Source: Candidatus Eiseniibacteriota bacterium | Lineage (GTDB): Bacteria > Eisenbacteria > RBG-16-71-46 > JAGVPR01 | Assembly: GCA_020052115.1 (NCBI GenBank) | Contig: JAGVPR010000139.1 | Location: 1-13,001, forward strand | Length of the DNA: 13,001 nucleotides | Direction: 5' to 3' | In this document: positions 8,037 to 13,001 of the stretch, one piece after another | Position numbering within the stretch: the first letter of the stretch is position 1 | How the letters are laid out: every line of letters starts with the position of its first letter | Translations under genes and position numbers: made by a program | The notes under the pieces: model-generated | Seen by the model: the letters and a program-made list of their open reading frames with translations, nothing else | What the model was told of the DNA's origin: nothing | Database searches by the model: none

Positions 8037-8540
8037 TCAGTAGGGCGGCGCTTCCATTCCGTACTGGGCCCACTCCTCCTTCGACGGGCCGAACACGCCG
8101 GGCACGGGCCGCCCCGCCTGTCGCAGGAGCACGGTTATCTGCGCGCGGTGATGGATCTCGTGCGACATGAGGCCTGCCAGCGACAATCCGCGTGCCCATT
8201 TCTCACCGTACATGTCGTCCACCTGGAGAAGCGTCTCGTCGTTCCACTTCGCGCGGATCGCCTCCAGCATTTCGCCCGCGACGGCGTGGTAGCGGTCGGC
8301 GATCTCGGCCGCCGAGCGCGGCGGAGGAGCGGTGTGATCCACGCTCGCGAGCCCGAGGCCCGTGCGGTTCATCATCTCCGGGATCGTCGCCACGATATGC
8401 CAAGCCACGTGGCCGAGCGTGCGGTGGCCGGGCGCCACGGCTTGATCGAGACACCGGTCGTCGAGCGCGCGAAGGACGCGCTCCGTCCCTTCGCTGTGGG
8501 CCCTGAACGAATCGAAAAAGTCGCTCACGCGGCGAAACAT
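8037..8540 (-). CDS. DinB family protein (putative metal-dependent four-helix bundle)
   Basis: A 167-residue protein of the DinB/YfiT-like superfamily, whose members form four-helix bundles with a three-histidine metal site. Some are thiol-dependent transferases for low-molecular-weight thiols; others have unknown roles. Evidence is TLGHVAWHIV (41-50), with His48 a probable ligand, and LMSHEIHHRAQITVLLRQAG (124-143), with His127 and His131 the likely remaining ligands, plus the typical PGVFG ending. The frame extends to a GTG at 8567, but AGGGAGGT lies inside that extension and is well spaced for the ATG at 8540, so I use 8540. It is the first gene of a four-gene minus-strand run and is divergent from the SDR gene. 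The particular substrate cannot be told from sequence. Confidence 0.88.
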   Translation of the reverse strand: MFRRVSDFFDSFRAHSEGTERVLRALDDRCLDQAVAPGHRTLGHVAWHIVATIPEMMNRTGLGLASVDHTAPPPRSAAEIADRYHAVAGEMLEAIRAKWNDETLLQVDDMYGEKWARGLSLAGLMSHEIHHRAQITVLLRQAGRPVPGVFGPSKEEWAQYGMEAPPY

Positions 8541-8629
8541 CGCCCCCACCTCCCTTGCACCTGTCACCCATGCGCTCCGCGCCGGAGGGTCCGTTCGCGG
8601 GTCCAGTCCATCTTACGGCCCGCTGCGGC

Positions 8630-8671
8630 GCCGATCAACGTGGTATCCTCCGCTCGCGAGGGTTGATCGGC
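8630..8671 (+). promoter_or_regulatory. Extended -10 promoter inside a 10-bp perfect inverted repeat, upstream of the SDR gene
   Basis: GCCGATCAAC (8630-8639) and its exact reverse complement GTTGATCGGC (8662-8671) flank 22 bases. The second arm touches the start codon at 8672. Between the arms is TGGTATCCT (8641-8649), which fits an extended -10 (TGn-TATnnT) with no clear -35, and the GAGGG ribosome site (8658-8662). If transcription starts near 8656 the left arm is not in the mRNA, so the dyad would be a DNA operator. If it starts further upstream, the arms would form an RNA stem next to the start codon. Confidence 0.45.
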
Positions 8672-9442
8672 ATGGATCTCGGGCTTCGAAACCGCTCAGT
8701 TCTTATCACCGGATCGAGCCGCGGCATCGGGCTCGCGGCAGCCAAGGCGTTTGCGGCCGAGGGCGCGAGGCTCTTCCTCGTGGCGCGCACCGAGGAGACG
8801 CTGGCCAAGGCCGCTGCCGAAGTGGAGAAAGCCGGTGCTGCCGGGGTGCGTTACCTCGCGGCCGACGCAACCGATCCCATTGTCCCGGATCGCGTCCTCG
8901 GGGAGGTCGAGCGCGCCTTCGGCGGGCTCGATGTCCTCGTGAACAACACCGGGGGCTCGCGTGGATCCGCGGGCGCCGAAGCCACGGATGCAGAGTGGCA
9001 GGAAGTGCTCGAGCTGAATCTGCTCGCGACGGTGAGGTTTTGCCGCGGGGCGCTGCCGCTTCTTCGCGTCTCGCGCGGCACGATCGTCAATGTCAGCTCC
9101 ATCTTCGGCCGTGAGTGGGGCGGGGCGGTCTCCTACAACGCGGCGAAGGCCGCGGTCATCGCCTACACGAAGTCGCTCTCCCGCCTCGTTGCGCCCGAGG
9201 GGATCCGCGTGAACTCCGTGGCTCCCGGCTCGACGCTCCATCCGGGCGGCTCGTGGGATCGCAAGCAGAAGGCGGACCCGGAGGGGATCGCGCGTTTCGT
9301 GAAGGGAGAGCTGCCCTACGGGCGCTTCGGCACGCCCGAGGAGATCGCGGCGGCCATCGTCTTCCTGGCTTCGCCGCGGGCGGGCCTCATCACGGGCGCT
9401 TGCTTGAACGTGGACGGCGGGCAGTCGCGCTCTCTCATCTGA
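8672..9442 (+). CDS. Short-chain dehydrogenase/reductase (SDR) family oxidoreductase
   Basis: A 256-residue classical SDR that would reduce or oxidise a carbonyl/alcohol using NAD(P)(H); the substrate is unknown. The cofactor motif TGSSRGIG is at 13-20. Arg39, just after the second strand (LVART), hints at NADPH, and Asp66 follows in ADATD. The NNAG motif is varied to NNTGG (91-95), and the catalytic set is Asn116, Ser142/143, Tyr155 and Lys159 (YNAAK). The end GACLNVDGG (242-250) is typical of the 3-oxoacyl-ACP reductase-like group, though membership there does not fix the substrate. The frame is open back to 8555, but homology begins at the ATG at 8672, just after a GAGGG ribosome site. It is transcribed away from the DinB-like gene and converges on the deoxyribosyltransferase-like gene, with stops 6 nt apart. 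Confidence 0.92.
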   Translation: MDLGLRNRSVLITGSSRGIGLAAAKAFAAEGARLFLVARTEETLAKAAAEVEKAGAAGVRYLAADATDPIVPDRVLGEVERAFGGLDVLVNNTGGSRGSAGAEATDAEWQEVLELNLLATVRFCRGALPLLRVSRGTIVNVSSIFGREWGGAVSYNAAKAAVIAYTKSLSRLVAPEGIRVNSVAPGSTLHPGGSWDRKQKADPEGIARFVKGELPYGRFGTPEEIAAAIVFLASPRAGLITGACLNVDGGQSRSLI

Positions 9443-9448
9443 GCGGCG

Positions 9449-9925
9449 TCACCTCGACGCTCGCTCCAGGAACTCGCCCAGAGCCTCGAGGTCATCGAAC
9501 ACCTGAGTGGCGCACCCGAGAACCCAGCCGCTCACTTTCGCCCGCGGCATCGCCGTAACGAGATAGACCGGTTTCCCCAGGCGGTGCGCGAGCGTGATCT
9601 CCGCCTGCGTCCCCGCCCCTCGAGTCGCAGGCTCATCCCAGTAGCAGATCACGTAGTCGGCCTCGCTCGTGATGACGTCGAGATCCCGCGCGATGATCCG
9701 GCGCACCGTCTGCTGAAACCGTGGGAGGTCTGTCTCCTTCCAGCCGCGGAAATGCAGGCGCTCCTCTTCGTTCAGGAGGAGATGCTCGTTCTTGGTGGGA
9801 TCGAAGACGCGGTGCCCGAGCCGGTCGATGGATGCGGTGATGGAGCGCCGCCAGCGGCGGCCGCCGTCCGGCGCGTGCTCGATCGCGCCGGCAAGGTAGG
9901 CGAGCGGGCCGCGTACGTCGGGCAT
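9449..9925 (-). CDS. Nucleoside 2-deoxyribosyltransferase-like protein
   Basis: A 158-residue protein resembling the nucleoside 2-deoxyribosyltransferase superfamily, which cleaves or exchanges the base-sugar bond of deoxynucleosides. Visible parts: the opening strand AYLAGAIEHAPDGGRRW (9-25), FDPTKNE (41-47), IIARDLDVITSEADYVICYWD (77-97) with Asp81/Asp83, and GAGTQAEITLAHRLGKPVYLV (103-123), where Glu109 is the candidate nucleophile by position in GT-x-x-E. The homologous part starts at the ATG at 9925; the open frame back to 10093 is unsupported. No Shine-Dalgarno sequence is visible before 9925. It begins 19 nt after the stop of a beta-barrel gene on the same strand, so translation may depend on that gene. 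A role in nucleotide salvage is possible but unproven, and its place after membrane-protein genes gives no clear hint. Confidence 0.72.
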   Translation of the reverse strand: MPDVRGPLAYLAGAIEHAPDGGRRWRRSITASIDRLGHRVFDPTKNEHLLLNEEERLHFRGWKETDLPRFQQTVRRIIARDLDVITSEADYVICYWDEPATRGAGTQAEITLAHRLGKPVYLVTAMPRAKVSGWVLGCATQVFDDLEALGEFLERASR

Positions 9926-9944
9926 GGCTTGACCGGGTGTGCGG

Positions 9945-10631
9945 CTAGAAGAGATCGGTGTCGAAGAAGCGAAGGGTGAGCCCCAGCGAAACCTCGTAGT
10001 GCGTGAGTGTCTTGTCGTCCACCTGCGGCGCGAAGTTCGGATACAGCCGCATGAACTGATTCCTGTCGAACGCCGAGACGTACACGCGAGCATCCCCCCG
10101 CAGGGCCAGCTTGTCGCTCAGGTAGTAGCGCGCGCCCCCGCCGGCGTTACCGGTCAACGACGCGGTGCCGTCGAGTACGCGATGGCTCGCGGGGCGATAC
10201 GACGTGCCGCCCGCCCCGGCCGCCACGTAAGGCTCGAAGCTCTCTCCGAAGAACGTCAGGTAGTACAAGGCGTTGATGTTGTAGACGACGGTCGTGAGGC
10301 CGGTGAGTTCTCCGTCCGGTTCCTCAGAGGCGAAGTCGGCCTGGACCGACCCTGAGGCGTAACCCAGCGACGCCTCGGCTTCGATTCTCCGCGTGAAGCG
10401 GTGGCCGAGCCTGAAGCCCCATAGAAAGCCCCCGTCGAGGGAGATCGTGGGGACTCGCGAGAACCGAGGATCCTCGTCGGACGGAATGAAGATGTCGTCG
10501 AGCCAGATGGCTCCCGAGAGAGCCGAGATCTCCGTGCTCCCCACGAAGGCGGAGGCGCCTGCATGGGCGGTCCGGACGGCTGGAAACAGGAGCAGTGCTG
10601 CGAATCCTGTTGCGAGTGCGATGCGGTTCAT
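9945..10631 (-). CDS. Outer membrane beta-barrel protein (228 aa)
   Basis: A probable small outer-membrane barrel. It has a signal peptide (MNRIALATGFAALLLFPAVRTAHA, cleavage near residue 24). The rest is alternating strands such as LWGFRLGHRF (70-79), RIEAEASLGYASG, NALYYLTFFG, FEPYVAAGAGGTSYR, GNAGGGARYYLSDKLALRGDARVYV and the final YEVSLGLTLRFF. The protein ends DTDLF, with the terminal Phe common in outer-membrane proteins recognised by the BAM machinery. The fold resembles the outer membrane beta-barrel domain of OmpA/OmpX-like proteins, without an OmpA peptidoglycan domain. No ribosome site is visible before the ATG at 10631, which has the palindrome GGGTACCC directly in front. It is separated from the upstream barrel gene by a strong hairpin. 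Pore or adhesive role unknown. Confidence 0.8.
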   Translation of the reverse strand: MNRIALATGFAALLLFPAVRTAHAGASAFVGSTEISALSGAIWLDDIFIPSDEDPRFSRVPTISLDGGFLWGFRLGHRFTRRIEAEASLGYASGSVQADFASEEPDGELTGLTTVVYNINALYYLTFFGESFEPYVAAGAGGTSYRPASHRVLDGTASLTGNAGGGARYYLSDKLALRGDARVYVSAFDRNQFMRLYPNFAPQVDDKTLTHYEVSLGLTLRFFDTDLF

Positions 10632-10644
10632 GGGTACCCAGTAA

Positions 10645-10673
10645 GCCGGAGCGGGCGCTGGGCCCGCTCCGGC
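10645..10673 (-). terminator. GC-rich hairpin, probable terminator
   Basis: GCCGGAGCGGGC (10645-10656) pairs perfectly over 12 bp with GCCCGCTCCGGC (10662-10673) around a 5-nt loop. It sits in the 53-nt gap between two minus-strand beta-barrel genes, just after the stop at 10685. No T-run follows on the minus strand, so this is not a textbook intrinsic terminator. It could instead attenuate read-through or protect the 3' end of the upstream mRNA. Confidence 0.5.
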
Positions 10674-10684
10674 GGATCGGAATT

Positions 10685-11284
10685 TTACTCGAAGTAGACG
10701 CGGCCGAAGACAGTGACCATGCCCGTGGACTCGCCCTCGGTCATGATGATGTGGTACCTGGCGTCGGCGCCGAACCGCATCTTCGCGTCCGGGTTCCCGA
10801 ACTTGAGGCCGCCGCCGAGATTGATGCCCATGTCGGTCGAACTATCGGTCTCATCCTGGCCGATTGAGATGCCCTCATAAGAGGCGCTGTACTTCCACTT
10901 CGCGCGGGTGTTGTAGAAGCCGGCACCCGCCTCTAGGTACGGCGCGACGCTTCCGCTCACGGGGATCATGTAGTAACCCTGAGCCGTGAAGGGAATTGCC
11001 GACCAGGTAATCTCGGCAGAGGCCTCAGCACCGCCAAAAGTGCCTCCCCAGTCCTCCTTGCCCAACATGATGTACCCGAGGTCGCCGCCGATTGCGAACG
11101 GCGAGTTCTCGAACTGGTACACGATACCGCCCCCGAGGCCGAGCCCGCCGCCCGGAGCGCCGTCGTTCATCGCCTTCCCGAATCCGGCTCCGCCGTAGAT
11201 CGTGAACGGCAACTCGGCTGCGGCCGGCGTGGGCAGATACGCCGCGAGCATCAGAAACGCCAGGAGCACATAGAGCTTGGTCAT
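10685..11284 (-). CDS. Outer membrane beta-barrel protein (199 aa)
   Basis: A small Gly-rich outer-membrane barrel candidate. Signal peptide MTKLYVLLAFLMLAAYLPTP with cleavage near AAA-E24, then strands such as FTIYGGAGFG (27-36), GGGLGLGGGIVYQF, FAIGGDLGYIML, FTAQGYYMIPV, APYLEAGAGFYN, GINLGGGLKFG, MRFGADARYHI and the last strand MVTVFGRVYFE. This matches porin-like barrels of the OmpW/opacity type only in general form. Three ATGs stand in a row at 11290, 11287 and 11284. AGGAGG directly abuts the first, so only the third has proper spacing, and I chose 11284. The frame is open back to 11398, but that part is the leader described separately. The hairpin at 10645-10673 follows the stop. Confidence 0.82.
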   Translation of the reverse strand: MTKLYVLLAFLMLAAYLPTPAAAELPFTIYGGAGFGKAMNDGAPGGGLGLGGGIVYQFENSPFAIGGDLGYIMLGKEDWGGTFGGAEASAEITWSAIPFTAQGYYMIPVSGSVAPYLEAGAGFYNTRAKWKYSASYEGISIGQDETDSSTDMGINLGGGLKFGNPDAKMRFGADARYHIIMTEGESTGMVTVFGRVYFE

Positions 11285-11290
11285 CATCAT

Positions 11291-11405
11291 CCTCCTGTGA
11301 CTGAAACCCGGACCGGCAGCTTCCCCTTGGGCGTGAAGCCCCTGCGCGGCCGGCCCGCGACGGCGAGAACGAGCGAGGATCCGGGTTTGACTCCTCATCG
11401 TTCCC
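11291..11405 (-). promoter_or_regulatory. Leader element A (paired with leader B), upstream of the 199-aa barrel gene
   Basis: This leader aligns with 12111-12227 upstream of the next barrel gene. At a constant offset of 822, 65 of 99 bases from 11307 to 11405 are identical without gaps. There are invariant blocks at 11307-11317 and 11348-11359 and a near-invariant one at 11393-11405. In the minus-strand RNA, GGGCCGGC can pair with GCCGGUCC (8 bp, one G-U), and AAACCCGGA (11388-11380) with UCCGGGUUU (11312-11304). These two stems overlap and would compete. The element ends at the ribosome site. No convincing promoter is seen before it. Confidence 0.45.
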
Positions 11406-11489
11406 GTGAGCGAAACCGCAGTATCGCGCGCTGTCTGAAGCGCTCGTTCTCACGCGCGATGCGACGGCCTCACAGCTTGTCCTTCCCGA

Positions 11490-12104
11490 TCAGTATCCAA
11501 GCCAGTTGATGGTCGCCTTCAGCCCCACGACGCTCCAGCTGAAATCGTCCTCGGAGGGCTTGCCGTACGTCAGCGTACCCTCGATCGTCCAGTGCTTGGC
11601 GAACTCGTACCCGCCTCCGGCAGCAATCCCAAAACCGATCTGGCTCTCCGAGTCGCTCTCGAACGGCGTTGAAAAGCTCGAGTATCCGATTCCTCCCAGG
11701 ATGAACGGCGACGGCGCCGTGGGCTGGAAGAAGTACGTCGCGCCCAGACCGGCGACGCCGGTAGCGACCGTGACATCCTCTTCAACAGCATCGTATTCCT
11801 GAGTATACGGATCGTATGTGAAGTCGGTGACAAACTCCTGACTGAACCATGCGACCTTGCTCATCCAGTAGATCTGCACGAGGTCCGACGGGGCATAACC
11901 GATGCGGAAGTCCGTGTTTAACCCGAACTTACTCTCATCGTCACCGCTTTCGCCATCGACTTCCAGGGAATAGGAGGTGATTCCCGGACCTGCTCCGAGG
12001 CCCAGGATGAACCCCTTGCGCTCGCCGTTGAAAGCGTAGGCGACCGAAGCAAGCTGCGAGGCGACCACGATCAGAAGTGCGAGAAGTAGTAACCGAGCGC
12101 GCAT
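11490..12104 (-). CDS. Outer membrane beta-barrel protein (204 aa)
   Basis: Third barrel candidate of the locus, and the first one transcribed. Signal peptide MRARLLLLALLIVVASQLASVAYA (cleavage about residue 24), followed by alternating strands: GFILGLGAGPGITSYSLEV (31-49), FGLNTDFRIGY, DLVQIYWMSKVAWF, VAGLGATYFFQ (118-128), PFILGGIGYSSF, IGFGIAAGGGYEFAKHWTIEGTLTYG (156-181) and the last strand SVVGLKATINWLGY, ending in an aromatic residue. Acidic loops (ESGDDES, DAVEEDV) would face outside. The IGFGIAAGGGYEF block is typical of the outer membrane beta-barrel domain of OmpX/opacity-like proteins. The ATG at 12104 follows GGGAGGA with good spacing. It shares little sequence with its barrel neighbours except general pattern, yet its leader matches that of the 199-aa gene. 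No ligand can be named. Confidence 0.83.
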   Translation of the reverse strand: MRARLLLLALLIVVASQLASVAYAFNGERKGFILGLGAGPGITSYSLEVDGESGDDESKFGLNTDFRIGYAPSDLVQIYWMSKVAWFSQEFVTDFTYDPYTQEYDAVEEDVTVATGVAGLGATYFFQPTAPSPFILGGIGYSSFSTPFESDSESQIGFGIAAGGGYEFAKHWTIEGTLTYGKPSEDDFSWSVVGLKATINWLGY

Positions 12105-12110
12105 CTTCGT

Positions 12111-12227
12111 CCTCCCGTAGCTGGACTTCCCGGACCGGCTGTTTCAGATCGGGTACGGCATCCCTGGACGGCCGGCCCGCGGCGTGGGGAACACGTACGG
12201 ACCCAAGCAGAAGTCCTCTTCGTCCCC
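12111..12227 (-). promoter_or_regulatory. Leader element B (paired with leader A), upstream of the 204-aa barrel gene
   Basis: Counterpart of the element at 11291-11405. The same 8-bp inner pairing is present (GGGCCGGC from 12178-12171 with GCCGGUCC from 12139-12132). A different outer pairing, GGACUUC (12216-12210) with GAAGUCC (12129-12123), lies in the equivalent place. Different bases with preserved pairing hints at RNA structure. With the promoter at 12283-12311, the predicted 5' UTR of about 170 nt would contain the whole element. Confidence 0.45.
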
Positions 12228-12282
12228 CCGGATTCCGAGCCATCGCCCGAGCGCGAACCCGGTCTGGAATCGCTTCCGCAGG

Positions 12283-12311
12283 ACTGTCACCGATATCTCC
12301 CGAAGTGTCAA
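12283..12311 (-). promoter_or_regulatory. Candidate promoter for the 204-aa barrel gene
   Basis: On the minus strand, a perfect -35 TTGACA (12311-12306) is followed after 17 nt by GACAGT (12288-12283), which keeps the A at position 2 and T at position 6 of the -10 but matches only 3 of 6 bases. Transcription would start near 12276 and include leader element B. Confidence 0.4.
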
Positions 12312-12385
12312 GCGCGGCTTCTGCGTCCCGTGGGCCAGCGGCGAGCACACGATCTGACTACTGCGGCTGCCGCTTGGCTTGCCTG

Positions 12386-12414
12386 TTGACGCCGGTGGGG
12401 CGATGAGCTAGCGT
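12386..12414 (+). promoter_or_regulatory. Sigma70-type promoter of the cobalamin riboswitch
   Basis: TTGACG (12386-12391), a 17-nt spacer and TAGCGT (12409-12414): five of six -35 bases match, and the -10 keeps T1, A2 and T6. The predicted start, near 12421, falls just before the first strand of the riboswitch P1 stem. That agreement between two independent signals is the main support. Confidence 0.6.
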
Positions 12415-12420
12415 GCCCGT

Positions 12421-12590
12421 CGAATTCTCCTCACCGGCGGCCAGGGGCCTCAAGGGAAGACGGTGTGAATCCGTCGCGGGTCCGCCGCTGTAACCGGGGA
12501 CGAAAGCCGCACAAAGCCACTGGCCGAAAGGCTCGGGAAGGCGCGGCGAGTAGGGTGATCCGGAAGCCAGAAGACCTGCCGGTGGGGCGG
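12421..12590 (+). promoter_or_regulatory. Cobalamin (vitamin B12) riboswitch
   Basis: Adenosylcobalamin-type aptamer controlling the gene that follows. Core elements appear in the usual order: AAGGGAA (12452-12458), GGTGTGAATCC (12462-12472), GCCGCTGTAAC (12484-12494), CGAAAG (12501-12506), AGCCACTG (12515-12522), CGGGAAGGCG, GCGAGTAGGGT and the B12 box AAGCCAGAAGACCTGCC (12564-12580). P1 closes with CCTCACCGGC (12429-12438) against GCCGGTGGGG (12578-12587), 10 bp with one G-U, so the aptamer is complete. In Gram-negative bacteria bound cobalamin usually lowers translation of uptake genes. Confidence 0.95.
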
Positions 12591-12728
12591 CAAACGCCTG
12601 GACTTCGGTGACAGGAAAGGGCGCTCGGGGCCTCCCCCGATACCGCGGCAGGACGCATTTCCTTCCTCCGCGCCGCTCGCTCTCTTCCACCGATCCCGGC
12701 ATTGACGTCCCCGGGGGCGTGCGTGCCC
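12591..12728 (+). promoter_or_regulatory. Riboswitch expression platform with a candidate ribosome-site hairpin
   Basis: Stretch between aptamer and start codon, with no gene. ACGTCC (12705-12710) can pair with GGGCGT (12715-12720) around a CCGG loop. This would cover GGGGG (12713-12717), the only Shine-Dalgarno candidate before the ATG at 12729. A second small hairpin, TCGGGG (12625-12630) with CCCCGA (12635-12640), has no T-run after it. Translational rather than transcriptional control is therefore more likely, but the alternating pairing with the aptamer was not worked out. Confidence 0.4.
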
Positions 12729-13001
12729 ATGAGCTTCGGGATCATCATCTTGCTTGCTGCCTCTTTGTCGGCTGCGCGGCCGGCGCTCACGGCGCCGGTC
12801 CCCGTCCCGTCAACCGAGGGGCCGCCGCAATCGGCCGCCCGGGTCAGCGCCCCCTCTGATTCGCTTCGCACCTTCACCCTCGCCCCGATCACGGTCGTCG
12901 GCGTCCGGATTGGCCCCGACCGGCTGGCGCCTTTCGGAGCGACGCTCCGCCGGCGTGATGCGCGCGACATCCCGGCGGCCTGTGACGTGGCCGCGCTCCT
13001 C
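12729..13001 (+). CDS. btuB: TonB-dependent receptor, probable cobalamin transporter BtuB (5' part, cut by window)
   Basis: First 91 codons of a gene that continues past the window. The product starts with a signal peptide (MSFGIIILLAASLSAARPAL, cleavage near TA-P23), then a Pro/Ser-rich linker. From about residue 48 it shows the start of a TonB-receptor plug: TFTLAPITVVGVR (48-60) like a TonB box and first plug strand, and the pattern DIPAACDVAALL (80-91), like the usual aDVaelL plug helix. BtuB is the outer-membrane receptor that imports vitamin B12 with TonB energy. The assignment to BtuB rests mainly on the cobalamin riboswitch directly upstream, since the plug alone cannot name the ligand. 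An in-frame GTG at 12723, with GGGGG six bases upstream, is an alternative start. It is divergent from the barrel genes. Confidence 0.72.
   Translation, partial: MSFGIIILLAASLSAARPALTAPVPVPSTEGPPQSAARVSAPSDSLRTFTLAPITVVGVRIGPDRLAPFGATLRRRDARDIPAACDVAALL

Noticed and set aside
11423..11460. 8-bp inverted repeat ATCGCGCG/CGCGCGAT after the 204-aa barrel gene, considered as a terminator
   Set aside because: The loop would be 22 nt and no T-run follows, so termination is not supported; CG-alternating repeats are common in such DNA.
12144..12350. Possible 68-codon gene on the minus strand (GTG start) over leader element B; internal GTG at 12290 has GGGAG upstream
   Set aside because: Codon third positions are GC-rich, and the matching frame in leader A shares a few residues (such as RAGR), so it deserved a look. 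However, its stop falls inside the conserved block, leader A has no such stop, and the candidate promoter at 12283-12311 would start transcription after its start codons. RNA leader is the simpler reading.
12431..12970. Open frame of 179 codons on the minus strand
   Set aside because: It is antisense to the cobalamin riboswitch and the TonB receptor start, both of which have strong independent support.

Overview
The window is high-GC, gene-dense bacterial DNA from a Gram-negative organism. The envelope signs are three small outer-membrane beta-barrel proteins, two lipoproteins with clear lipoboxes, an exported S41 peptidase and the start of a TonB-dependent receptor behind a cobalamin riboswitch. 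The mixture of families, including an uncharacterised GDD-Y repeat protein and a cysteine-rich lipoprotein, suggests an uncultured lineage of the Candidatus Eisenbacteria or Gemmatimonadota kind. That placement is an inference from style, not a phylogenetic result. I see no IS element, CRISPR array, tRNA, rRNA or phage gene; it reads as ordinary chromosome.

Layout. 1-2958 (+): the end of a probable MarR-GNAT fusion, an exported S41 peptidase and a membrane-anchored DUF4350-like protein, closely spaced and probably co-transcribed. 2991-3653 (-): methionine sulfoxide reductase MsrA. 3941-6082 (+): a secreted 713-residue protein whose C-terminal half is a ladder of twelve GDD-Y repeats. 8540-6152 (-): a four-gene run of DinB-like protein, YgbA-like cysteine protein, YCII-like lipoprotein and a lipoprotein built from two copies of an eight-cysteine domain. 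8672-9442 (+): a short-chain dehydrogenase, divergent from the DinB gene, with a 10-bp perfect inverted repeat around its promoter and ribosome-binding region. 12104-9449 (-): three different beta-barrel proteins followed by a nucleoside 2-deoxyribosyltransferase-like protein. 12105-12728 holds no convincing gene but is packed with control elements: a leader for the barrel gene, a promoter in each direction and a cobalamin riboswitch. From 12729 (+) a TonB-dependent receptor of probable BtuB type begins and runs off the window.

How the parts may work together. The right end is an envelope and transport locus: cobalamin import is controlled by the riboswitch, and the adjoining barrel genes point the other way. 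Two of the barrel genes carry leaders that match without gaps over 99 nt (65 identities by hand count) although their proteins are barely alike, which points to a shared regulatory element. The YgbA, DinB, YCII and MsrA genes could belong to a stress response (nitrosative or oxidative), but no regulator or shared operator was found to prove it.

The most unusual items are the GDD-Y repeat protein, the duplicated eight-cysteine lipoprotein, the twin leaders and the dyad at the SDR promoter.
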